Below, in pieces: positions 7,311 through 14,895 of a stretch of DNA of 42,046 nucleotides. The notes under the pieces were generated by a model, which was given only the letters and a program-made list of their open reading frames with translations, was not told where the DNA came from and did no database searches. This DNA is from Halobacteriales archaeon SW_6_65_15. Lineage in GTDB: Archaea; Halobacteriota; Halobacteria; Halobacteriales; Haladaptataceae. The stretch covers positions 1 to 42,046 of the forward strand of contig PXSM01000077.1 of NCBI GenBank assembly GCA_003023465.1, given 5' to 3'. The translations under genes were made by a program, and so were the position numbers. Within the stretch, counting starts at the first letter, position 1; the number at the start of each line of letters is the position of its first letter.

Positions 7311-8720
7311 CTACCGTTCTTTCGTGATGAACGGTATCGTGGCGCTGACGCCGGGTTCAGCGTCTTTTGCAGTTTCGGAGTACGAGACGCCCGGGGCGTG
7401 CCCGTCTGGCATCTCTTGGAGACGCTGACGCCGCCGCCGCTTCTTCACGTATCGATACAGCGGATACATCACGTCGTACGTCCAGTCTGGCGCATTTCGA
7501 TACGCGAACTGGAGCAGTTGCGTCGTCACGTCCCCCTGAGGCCGGTGCATATACTTGGAGAAGTCCGTCGTCAGCATCCAATCGAAGAACGCTTGGGCCT
7601 CCTCGTATCGGTCGTTCACGTCGGGTGAGACCCGCGTCTGGAGGTCCTCCCACATTATCCGTTCGTCGTTTCCAACCGGCCACTCCCGCCTCTCGAACTT
7701 GCGGGGGATTTCGTCGAACGAGTCTACGTCCAACGGATACCCGTGGTCGCTGGGGTCGAGTCCGGCTACGAACATCCCGACCGCGGTTCGATAGCACTTC
7801 TCGCAGTCTCCGCAGTTTTCGGCGACTGTTTCGTTACACGTGCGAAGTTCCAGACCTGGATTCTCCTCGCGAACGTAGTCTGCGACCGCTTCGAGACGCT
7901 CTTGACGCGTGATCTCGTACCCGTCGTGGTGACATCGAGTTCCCGCCCAGGCGACGTTCTCGACGATGCTGGGATTCGACCCCCACGGGAGCGAAATCCC
8001 GTTCCAGTGGGTCGCAGCCATGTAGAGGTCACCGATACCGTTGGCGTACGCCAGCGGTGCGCACATCCCGAGTAAGCCTACTCCGTGACCGACCGAACTG
8101 TACCATGCGCCGTCGACGTACGGTTCGCATTGAGCCTTCAGCATCCCTACGTTGAAGAGCGAATGCCTGTTCGAGCGAACGAAGTAGTTGTCGGCACCGT
8201 GGTCGGTACCGAACGCTTCGACGTGACCCTTCAGGCCATTCCACTTCTCGAATTCTACGTCGACTACCGTCCACCCTTGAATGGTGATGAGCGCGAGGTC
8301 TTCGTCGCGGTGTTGGATAAACGAGTAGGTCGAGTCAACCCCTCCAGTGAAAAGAAGGCCGGTCTCCTCGAATTCGCCAGCGGGATTCCGTTCTTCCAGT
8401 TCCTTGTAACGGAGATTTCCTCCGAGCACGAACTTCGGATACAGTTGCATCAGCGTGTCTCTCACATCGAGCAGAGAGGCTGCGAATCGCGAATCGACCG
8501 TCGGAACTCGAACGTCGGCGTTCTGAGTCCACGCGACGGGACAGACCTGTGCCAGTACCGGCAAGACGAGAATGCTGTCGGGTACGTCGTCGATACTCGT
8601 ATCGTACTCGACGAGGAAGTCCTCGCCGGAGAAGAACATACGCAGGTCTGGTGAGCAGGTAATCTTCGCCCGTAACACGTTAGTGTCCGATTTGACTTGC
8701 TCTATTGAAATCTCTGACAT
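7311..8720 (-). CDS. QueC-like PP-loop ATPase (orphan)
   Basis: About 469 residues from ATG 8720; the track's TTG at 8732 is less likely because a TATA lies at 8751-8760. Residues ~1-110 are an unrecognised N-terminal domain. A PP-loop 'LLFTGGVDSTYSF' near residue 125 marks an adenylating N-type ATP-pyrophosphatase fold. Near residue 300 the cysteine cluster 'CNETVAENCGDCEKCYRT' is the zinc site seen in QueC (7-cyano-7-deazaguanine synthase). The protein is about twice QueC length and lies apart from any queuosine/archaeosine genes. Related long QueC-like proteins occur in polysaccharide clusters and in defence systems (QatC, some CBASS). The actual substrate is unknown. The gene and its flanks are AT-richer than the neighbours, suggesting transfer. 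Confidence 0.75.
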   Translation of the reverse strand: MSEISIEQVKSDTNVLRAKITCSPDLRMFFSGEDFLVEYDTSIDDVPDSILVLPVLAQVCPVAWTQNADVRVPTVDSRFAASLLDVRDTLMQLYPKFVLGGNLRYKELEERNPAGEFEETGLLFTGGVDSTYSFIQHRDEDLALITIQGWTVVDVEFEKWNGLKGHVEAFGTDHGADNYFVRSNRHSLFNVGMLKAQCEPYVDGAWYSSVGHGVGLLGMCAPLAYANGIGDLYMAATHWNGISLPWGSNPSIVENVAWAGTRCHHDGYEITRQERLEAVADYVREENPGLELRTCNETVAENCGDCEKCYRTAVGMFVAGLDPSDHGYPLDVDSFDEIPRKFERREWPVGNDERIMWEDLQTRVSPDVNDRYEEAQAFFDWMLTTDFSKYMHRPQGDVTTQLLQFAYRNAPDWTYDVMYPLYRYVKKRRRRQRLQEMPDGHAPGVSYSETAKDAEPGVSATIPFITKER

Positions 8721-9160
8721 CTTATCCCCCAACCCTACGTGATATGCACGAATTTAATATTTATTAGTTTTCGCCACCAGCTGGTAGCTGGAAACAGCGG
8801 ATTCCCCGTCGTTTCTCGGGGAACGACTGCAGAGAACGTGGTCGTAAACGACACGATGACTACAGAACATGTGGGTTAAATCCAGAAGGTAGACGACTAC
8901 TGATTACTACGGGTCGCTTATTTCGAGGTCGTCTCACCGAAGTTCACGCTTCTCGCTCCCCGTCTATGCATCGCGATCTGAACCGCCTTTTCACTACCGT
9001 TTCAATTGTCTCTTACCGGTCGTCACCAGACCCGACTCCGGCCACCTTCTTGCTCGCCAGTTCCCACTGTCTTCGAGGTCGTGGAGTTTCGTCGCTTGCA
9101 GACACCGAGTGTCAATTACGACCCTGCAGGTTTAGACCGTGGCCCGCGTAGCCCGCGAGC
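8721..9160. other. Intergenic region between PP-loop gene and dehydratase gene
   Basis: No gene is supported. The left end holds the PP-loop promoter. At 8800-8825 'ttccccgtcgtttctcgggg' with following bases can form competing small hairpins. Just before it, 'ctggaaacagcgg' resembles an isolated half of the origin-type repeat seen near 20 kb, but without its full core. A TATA-like 'tttaga' at 9131-9136 lies about 27 bp before the ATG at 9161. Confidence 0.5.
8751..8760 (-). promoter_or_regulatory. TATA box of the PP-loop gene
   Basis: The minus strand reads 'atattaaatt' about 31-40 bp before the ATG at 8720. This AT-rich box in a GC-rich genome supports the ATG start and a short or absent leader. 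Confidence 0.5.
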
Positions 9161-10240
9161 ATGGAGATCACCGACTACGAACTGTTCGAGGTGCCCCCGA
9201 GGTGGCTGTTCCTGCGCCTCGAAACCAGCGACGGGACCGTCGGCTGGGGCGAGCCCGTGGTCGAGGGCCGCGCCCACACCGTCCGGGCCGCGGTCGAGGA
9301 GCTCCTGGAGAGCTACCTGCTCGGTAAAGACCCGACGCGGATCGAAGACCACTGGCAGACCATGTACCGCGGCGGGTTCTATCGCGGCGGACCGGTCCTG
9401 ATGTCGGCCATCGCGGGCATCGACCAGGCGCTGTGGGACATCAAAGGCAAGCAGTTCGGCGCGCCCGTCTACGAACTGCTCGGCGGGCGGGCCCGCGAGG
9501 TCGAGGCCGGATTCACGGCCCTCAAGATGAACGCCACCGCCGAGATGGAGCGGATCGACTCGCCCGCCACAGTACGGGAGGCCGAAGCCAGACTCGCAGA
9601 GGTCCGCGAGGCGGTCGGCGACGAGGTGGACGTCGGCGTGGACTTCCACGGCCGGGTCGCCAAGCCGATGGCCAAGCGCCTCGCCAGCGCACTGGAGCCC
9701 TACGAGCCGATGTTCGTCGAGGAGCCGGTCCTGCCCGAGCACAACGATGCCCTGCCGGAGATCGCGGCCCACACCACGATTCCCATCGCCACGGGCGAAC
9801 GGATGTACTCGCGATGGGACTTCAAGCAGGTCCTCGAATCGCAGGCCGTGGACGTGATCCAGCCCGACCTGAGCCACGCCGGCGGCATCACGGAGGTCCG
9901 GAAGATCGCCGCGATGGCCGAGGCTTACGACGTGGCGCTCGCGCCCCACTGTCCGCTGGGTCCCATCGCGCTGGCGGCTTGCGTGCAGGTTGACGCCTGC
10001 ACCCACAACGCCCTGATTCAGGAGCAGAGCCTCGACATCCACTACAACGAGGGCAGCGACCTGCTGGACTACCTCGCGGACCCCTCCGTCTTCGAGTACC
10101 ACGACGGGTACGTCGAACTCCCGGACGGGCCGGGACTCGGCATCGAAATCGACGAGTCGGTCGTCCGCGAGCGCGCGGGCGACGTGAACTGGCACAACCC
10201 CGTCTGGCGACACGCCGACGGAAGCGTCGCGGAGTGGTGA
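9161..10240 (+). CDS. dgoD: D-galactonate dehydratase-like enolase-superfamily enzyme with internal deletion
   Basis: Member of the mandelate racemase/galactonate dehydratase group. DgoD converts D-galactonate to 2-keto-3-deoxygalactonate. N-terminal capping domain with '[12 protein letters not shown]' and '[20 protein letters not shown]', then the barrel. All expected active-site motifs are present: 'VDFHGR', 'FVEEPV', 'ATGERM', 'DLSHAGGI', 'APHCPLGP', 'QEQS', and the C-terminal 'GLGIEIDE' and '[14 protein letters not shown]'. Compared with the E. coli protein as I remember it, about 23 residues are missing between 'LLGG' (residue ~105) and 'GFTALKMN'. This removes the first barrel strand and the 'WVGGDRP' loop, in frame. 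Total length is 359 against about 382. Activity is therefore doubtful. The next gene starts one base after the stop, so the two are probably cotranscribed. Confidence 0.85.
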   Translation: MEITDYELFEVPPRWLFLRLETSDGTVGWGEPVVEGRAHTVRAAVEELLESYLLGKDPTRIEDHWQTMYRGGFYRGGPVLMSAIAGIDQALWDIKGKQFGAPVYELLGGRAREVEAGFTALKMNATAEMERIDSPATVREAEARLAEVREAVGDEVDVGVDFHGRVAKPMAKRLASALEPYEPMFVEEPVLPEHNDALPEIAAHTTIPIATGERMYSRWDFKQVLESQAVDVIQPDLSHAGGITEVRKIAAMAEAYDVALAPHCPLGPIALAACVQVDACTHNALIQEQSLDIHYNEGSDLLDYLADPSVFEYHDGYVELPDGPGLGIEIDESVVRERAGDVNWHNPVWRHADGSVAEW

Positions 10241-10241
10241 G

Positions 10242-10589
10242 ATGGCGGAGCCACTCGACTCGTTTCCGGACGTGGAGGGTGAGGACGACCGAGAACTGGT
10301 CGCTCGCCACCAACAGGCGGTTCGGAATCTGGAGGGCGTGACGGTTGACGGCCTCGTCTACGAGTACCGGACCCAGTTTCACCGGGACCCCCTCGTGACC
10401 CAGACCGAGACGGCCTACTACCTCTCGGTCCGGAGCCACGTCTGGGACGAATTTGGGGAGCGAATGGGGTTGAGCGACGCGGAGCTGGAGACCCTGAAGG
10501 ACGCCCACGCCGAACAGTTCGCGGCGAGCGTGGGGGAGGAGACGGGCGACGCGAAGAATGGCGAGGACATGATCCTGACGAAGGAGTGA
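10242..10589 (+). CDS. Small conserved-type haloarchaeal protein (115 aa), operon partner of dgoD-like gene
   Basis: Soluble, strongly acidic protein. ATG at 10242 follows the dehydratase stop by a single base, so translation is likely coupled. It has a central 'GLVYEYRTQF...LVTQTETAYYLSVRSHVWDEFGERMGL' region with an aromatic-rich motif and no recognisable catalytic site. No signal peptide or membrane span. It resembles small uncharacterised haloarchaeal proteins; no function can be assigned. The link to the sugar-acid enzyme rests on spacing only. Confidence 0.75.
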   Translation: MAEPLDSFPDVEGEDDRELVARHQQAVRNLEGVTVDGLVYEYRTQFHRDPLVTQTETAYYLSVRSHVWDEFGERMGLSDAELETLKDAHAEQFAASVGEETGDAKNGEDMILTKE

Positions 10590-10651
10590 TACGAACTCCG
10601 GTGGCGGACAGAAGACAAACGGTTTATGCTGTCCGTCGGCGAGAGAAGACC

Positions 10652-11644
10652 ATGCCCTCCAACGCGTCACGACGAACGATTCTCGCGGCGTGCACCGCGA
10701 TAGCTACGTCGACGGTCGGCGGCTGTTTGGAAGCACTGACCGGCAGATCGGAGTCGGACTCGTTGCGCAAGCTAACGCTCCGGTTGTCTCATCGAGACGG
10801 GTCGCTTCGCGAGCGACACGTCGTGGACCTCGACGAAACCCGGATACCGTGGGACGAAGCGGCGTTCGCGGCGGCGCTCGACGGCGAGTCGTACACGACG
10901 ACGACCCGGAAGCCGTTCTTCGCCAGCGACCGACCGAAGTACGTCAAGCACGACGGCACCTACTACGAACTCGGCTCGGTCGTCGTAAACGAAGCGACCC
11001 ACGTCCACCCCGTTCTGCGTCTGGAGACGGTCGGCCGGACGAGCGAGATGAACTCGGTTCCCGACCACGTCTCCCGGTCCGAACTTCCTGAAGAGGATCG
11101 ACAGGCCGTACACGTCGCATACATGGCGGCGAGAGCCCGCGGCAACGAGGGCGGCGTGCCGTGGGGACTCGTCGAGCGCGGCGGGTACGTCTACCGGAAC
11201 GAGGACGCCGTGGAGAACAGTCGCCTGCTCGGCGATTCGGGACCGTCGCACGTCGAGTATCGGGACCGGATATACGCGGTCGAGGTGACCCGCGAGGAGT
11301 TCCGAGAACCGGTCTATCGGGCGACCGTCGAACCCGTCACGGAGAACGAGACCGCCGTGGAGACGATTCTGCGCGCTCGACTGGTCGACGCCTACGTCGA
11401 CCGGGGCGACCTCTCGGCGGAAGCCCAGTCAGTTCTGCGGAAGGCCCGGCGCGACGGCGGCTACGCCGAGTCACACCCCTACTCGGCGGCGTTCGAGACG
11501 GTACTCCGGGAACTCGACCGCCGGGCGTACCTCGACGGAAACGTCGAAAGTGACGCTGGCGTAGCGCCGAACGAGCGAAGGCTCGTCCGATACGACGGCC
11601 GATACTTCGACTACCGACTCGAATTCGGGGAGGCGGACGCGTGA
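10652..11644 (+). CDS. Tat-exported lipoprotein of unknown function
   Basis: The track ORF starts at 10586, but the coherent N-terminus is ATG 10652: MPSNASRRTILAACTAIATS. A twin arginine motif (SRRTIL) and hydrophobic stretch end in lipobox 'TVGGC', with the cysteine near residue 24. This is the usual Tat-dependent lipoprotein arrangement in haloarchaea. A TATA-like 'gtttatg' at 10621-10627 lies ~28 bp before this ATG, again favouring it. The mature ~305 residues are acidic, with paired elements such as 'YVKHDGTYYEL', 'GGYVYRNEDA' and 'RLVRYDGRYFDYRLEF' that look like repeated small beta domains. No family recognised; probably a surface-exposed protein. Confidence 0.75.
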   Translation: MPSNASRRTILAACTAIATSTVGGCLEALTGRSESDSLRKLTLRLSHRDGSLRERHVVDLDETRIPWDEAAFAAALDGESYTTTTRKPFFASDRPKYVKHDGTYYELGSVVVNEATHVHPVLRLETVGRTSEMNSVPDHVSRSELPEEDRQAVHVAYMAARARGNEGGVPWGLVERGGYVYRNEDAVENSRLLGDSGPSHVEYRDRIYAVEVTREEFREPVYRATVEPVTENETAVETILRARLVDAYVDRGDLSAEAQSVLRKARRDGGYAESHPYSAAFETVLRELDRRAYLDGNVESDAGVAPNERRLVRYDGRYFDYRLEFGEADA

Positions 11645-11728
11645 CGCGGAGTGTCCGTGAGAAGGTTCGACCGAGGGAGTCCACCGGCCCACAGGAATAC
11701 GACTACTGACGCCGTACCCTGGAGGGTC

Positions 11729-12757
11729 ATGCGAACCGAGATTCCGTACGACCCACGTTCGCGCAGTTGACGGTCCACCTCGACCAGAACGAGGGGATTC
11801 AGGCCGAAGCGGGCGCGATGCTCGGTATCCCGGGGTATCGACGTCGAGACCGGCATGCGAGGAGGGTTCGTCCAGTCGCTCAAGCGGTCGGTGTTCGGCG
11901 GCGAGTCGTTCTTCCTGAACCGGTTCATCGCCCGCGAACCGGGGTCGGTGACCTTCGCGCCGCGACTCCCCGGCGACGTAATCGAGCGCGACCTCGGGAC
12001 CGAACCGCTGTTCGTCCAGTCGAGTTCGTTCCTCGCCGGGACGCCGGGGGTCGAAATCGACACCAAGTTCGGCGGGTTCAAGACCTTCTTCGCGGGCGAG
12101 GGGCTCTTCCTGCTGAGGCTAACCGGCCCGGGACGCGCGTTCCTGTCGAGCTTCGGTGCCATCGACGAGATCCGACTCGGGGCCGGCGAGGAGTACGTCG
12201 TCGATACCGGCCACGTCGTCGCCTTCGAGTCGTCGATTCCGTACTCGGTCCGGCGAGTCGGCGGCCTCGCCTCGACCGTACTCAGTGGAGAGGGACTGGT
12301 CGTGGAGTTCGAAGGTCCGGGGACCGTCTGGACCCAGTCGCGGAGCCCCGACGCCTTCCTCTCGTGGATCGCCGCAAACGCCCCGTCCGGAACCGGGGCC
12401 GTCGTTCCGGTCGATTACTCGTCCGATTCGACGCCGACCGCGGCGGGGGTGAGAGCGGGATTATCGCTCCACCGGGCGGAGATTCCCCGAGGGCCGGGAA
12501 GCCACCGAGGAGAGGCGAAGGGTCGCCACGGGGAGGAACCGCGCCACGTCGGGGACGCAACGAGCCACCTCGCGGGCGCAGTGGAGCACCACGGGGACGC
12601 GGTGGAGCTTCCGAGAGGGGCGGAAAGGCACCGAACCGGAACCGAGGGGCCTCCGGCGGTGGAACGCGAGTCGGCGGAAATCGCGGGCCGTCGCGGCAGT
12701 CGGTGGATCAGAATGCAGGAAAGCGTCGATAGGAATCGGGATTACGCGGAGTCGTGA
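11729..12757 (+). pseudogene. AIM24/TIGR00266-family gene with two N-terminal frameshifts
   Basis: The ATG at 11729 gives MRTEIPYDP and then runs into TGA in the native frame. Moving one frame at ~11752-11755 restores the family sequence 'TFAQLTVHLDQNEGIQAEAG'. A second shift in a G run at 11832-11835 (ccggggtatc, where the family has GGID) returns to 'DVETGMRGGFVQSLKRS'. The body then reads normally: 'VFGGESFFLNRFIA', 'VTFAPRLPGDV', 'TVWTQSRSPDAFLSWIA'. The two shifts cancel, so everything between the first and second is out of frame. The last ~100 residues in this frame are basic and unlike haloarchaeal protein, so the true C-terminus may end near 12450 or involve a third shift. The end overlaps the convergent oxidoreductase gene by 16 bp. 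Family role: broadly conserved protein of uncertain function. Confidence 0.75.
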
Positions 12758-13749
12758 ATCTGGCGCATAGTCCCGTCCGAGGCGAAGATGGCGTCCACGA
12801 CGCGCTGAACCCGGTTCGCCTCCGCGAACGAGACGAGGTCGCCCCCTTCGCCGTCCAACTCGGCGACGAATTCGTCCACGAGGGTGAGCGTGGTTCGCTC
12901 TCGGGCGTCGTTCAGGACGGTCTCGTCGTCCCCGCACCGGTTCTCGACGAGCCTGTACCATTCGAGGAGCGAGAGCGAGCCCTGCGAACCGACGACCGTG
13001 ATGGAGTTCTCCTCCGACTGCTGGTGGTCCGTGAGCAGGTCGATGGTTCCGTGGACCTCGTTGCCACCTCGGCCGGTCTCCGTCCCGCGAGGGTCGTCCA
13101 CCGCGAAGTGACCGACGATGGACTCCTCGTACCGGTCGGGGGCGCTGTAGGTGACCTCCGCACTGACGCGCTCGATGGGGCCAAATATCTCCTGTACGCC
13201 GAAGAGGAAGTGCGTGCCGACCTCTCGGAGTGGGCCGCCCTGCTCGCGGGTCCGGAGCCAGTCAACGTCCTGCCACTCGCGGGGCCACCGGGGGAATCGG
13301 AAGTCGAGGGTGATGCGCTTGGGCTGACCGATCTCACCGGCCTCGATTCGCTCTCGCATCGCCACGAATCCCGGCGTGTAACGGAACGGCAGGTTGACGG
13401 CGGTCGCTTGCTCGCTCTCCGCGGCCAGTTCGACCATCCGCTGGCCCTCGTCGGGGTTCTCTGCGAGGGGTTTCTCGCAGATGACGTGCTTGTCGCTTTC
13501 GAGGGCGTCGCGGACGATGGCGGCGTGGTGAACCGGCGGCACGCCGACGTAGACCACGTCCACCTCGTCGCGAGCGATCAGGTCGCGGTGGTCCGCGAAC
13601 GCCTCGCAGTCGTGCTTCTCGGCGAACGCGGACAGTTTCGACTCGTCCACGTCGCAGGCTCCCCAGACGGTCGTTCGCTCGTGGTCGTCGAACGACTCCG
13701 CGAGGCGATTGCCGACGACCCCGCAGCCGATGACACCGACGTCGTACAT
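12742..13749 (-). CDS. Gfo/Idh/MocA-family NAD(P)-dependent oxidoreductase
   Basis: 335 residues, typical length. N-terminal Rossmann fold with 'GVIGCGVVGNRLAE' (residues ~5-18) and the dinucleotide-binding acid after the second strand ('GACDVDES'). The family signature 'VICEKPLAENPDEG' near residue 90 contains the catalytic lysine. The C-terminal alpha/beta domain carries 'GGPLREVGTHFLF', holding the conserved histidine region. Such enzymes oxidise or reduce sugars, inositols or sugar-acid derivatives; the substrate cannot be told. ATG at 13749. Convergent with the broken AIM24 gene. No lesion seen. Confidence 0.9.
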   Translation of the reverse strand: MYDVGVIGCGVVGNRLAESFDDHERTTVWGACDVDESKLSAFAEKHDCEAFADHRDLIARDEVDVVYVGVPPVHHAAIVRDALESDKHVICEKPLAENPDEGQRMVELAAESEQATAVNLPFRYTPGFVAMRERIEAGEIGQPKRITLDFRFPRWPREWQDVDWLRTREQGGPLREVGTHFLFGVQEIFGPIERVSAEVTYSAPDRYEESIVGHFAVDDPRGTETGRGGNEVHGTIDLLTDHQQSEENSITVVGSQGSLSLLEWYRLVENRCGDDETVLNDARERTTLTLVDEFVAELDGEGGDLVSFAEANRVQRVVDAIFASDGTMRQIHDSA

Positions 13750-14080
13750 GCTCGGACGGTTCGGTGCGCGGCATTTGTAACTGCGGGTTGGGAGTTAGGC
13801 GTTCTAGAGCAATATAATTCGTCGTTAAGAGACTATTTAGTGAGGTCCGCTGAAGGGACCTTCCATCGCTAGCTTCCGCTCGGCCGGATAGAAGTCACGT
13901 CGAACCGCCACGCATTGCTAGTGACTGGTTCGGCGGGGCTGTCGCCGAGACCGTCGCATCTCACGTACGGGAGTAATTCCGAATTTCGACGTGATATCCA
14001 GTATATCAAAACCGGGAGGTTTTTGTATTAGAGGATGGTGGGGTTGGTAAGCCGATTGCGAGATTTCCGATTCGAAAACC
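13750..14080. other. Divergent intergenic region
   Basis: Separates the minus-strand oxidoreductase from the plus-strand HalOD1 gene. It contains AT-rich patches around 13809-13841 ('caatataattcgtcgtt') and 14022-14036 ('tttttgtattagagg') that could be upstream promoter elements. Neither lies at the -27 leaderless spacing. No ORF here looks haloarchaeal. Confidence 0.45.
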
Positions 14081-14440
14081 ATGACACGGGATACCGAAGA
14101 CCTCACGGAGCGCGCGCCGTCGCTCGACCAGAACGGACGCGCGGCGTATCGAGTAGCACCGAACGGCCGGAGTCCGAGCACGAACGTCATCGAAGCCGTC
14201 GTCGAGGTGGCCGACTGTGACCCGCTCGCCGGCGACTGCGTGCTCTACGACGTGATCGACCCGGACGCGCTCGACCGACTGTTCGCCGACCGAGATGCCG
14301 GAACCGGCCTGACCGCCGGAAAAGTGGTCTTTTCCCTGCAAGGATGTCGCATCGAAGCCTGCGCCGACGGCAAACTCGTCGTCCACGAACCCCACGACGG
14401 CCACGGGGAGTCGAACACCTCGGCCGCGTGGTCGGCCTGA
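14081..14440 (+). CDS. HalOD1 output-domain protein
   Basis: 119 residues. Residues ~35-100 match the haloarchaeal HalOD1 output domain: 'NVIEAVVEVADCDPLAGDCVLYDVIDPDALDRLF', then 'GKVVFSLQGCRIEACADGKLVV'. HalOD1 is typically a single-domain output module of haloarchaeal signalling, thought to act downstream of sensor proteins. Its biochemical activity is not established. Unusually for a HalOD1 there are four cysteines (including ADCD, GDC, GCRIEAC). ATG at 14081; the N-terminal ~30 residues are acidic and disordered. No neighbour indicates its input signal. Confidence 0.85.
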   Translation: MTRDTEDLTERAPSLDQNGRAAYRVAPNGRSPSTNVIEAVVEVADCDPLAGDCVLYDVIDPDALDRLFADRDAGTGLTAGKVVFSLQGCRIEACADGKLVVHEPHDGHGESNTSAAWSA

Positions 14441-14625
14441 CCTCGTAAGGTGGGCATAACGCGGGACGAGTCCGCTTCTGCAGCGCGGCGGCCAGTTCGT
14501 CGCTGCACCCGAGTACGACTTCGAACGGCTTCACCGGTCGGTCTCACGCCTGCGACAGGTCGAACGGCGTTTACGAAAAGGTAATGTGGCGGTAGTTGCA
14601 GAATTGGTCAAGGAGCGATTACCGC

Positions 14626-14877
14626 ATGGCCGTCTCGGACAACGTCACGTTTTGGGAGATGTACCGCGAGCTGCCGGTTCGAACGACGATTGCGACCGTC
14701 GTCCCGCTCTTTCTAGGCGTGGCGCAGTTACTCAACGGCGTCGTACACGACGTGCCGATAGTGCGAATTCTCGGGTTCACGGCGGGAATGGTCATCGCAG
14801 CTGTGCTGGTCACTCAGCTCCACCTCGTCCAGTACCACCGTCGAAAGCTCCAGCAGGAAGTGCTCGGCGAGGAGTAG
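14626..14877 (+). CDS. Small two-span membrane protein (83 aa)
   Basis: ATG 14626 (MAVSDNVTFWEMYREL) is preferred to the track's TTG 14596. Two hydrophobic stretches, residues ~22-40 ('IATVVPLFLGVAQLLNGV') and ~45-66 ('VRILGFTAGMVIAAVLVTQL'), are followed by a charged cytoplasmic-type tail 'YHRRKLQQEVLGEE'. Composition fits the genome. No family recognised. Converges on the S9 peptidase gene 18 bp away. Confidence 0.65.
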   Translation: MAVSDNVTFWEMYRELPVRTTIATVVPLFLGVAQLLNGVVHDVPIVRILGFTAGMVIAAVLVTQLHLVQYHRRKLQQEVLGEE

Positions 14878-14895
14878 CGGACCTACTTTGTATTC

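Noticed and set aside
8785-8825. 'ggaaacagcggattccccgtcgtttctcgg' looks like ORB halves
   Set aside because: Halves are in the wrong order and spacing, only one site, no initiator gene nearby; kept as intergenic note only.
14484-14640. Plus-strand peptide with protein-like look ('GQFVAAPEYDF...RRLRKGNVAVVAELVKERL')
   Set aside because: No start codon or promoter, preceded by a TAA and overlapping the next gene's start in another frame; could be a gene remnant but cannot be supported.
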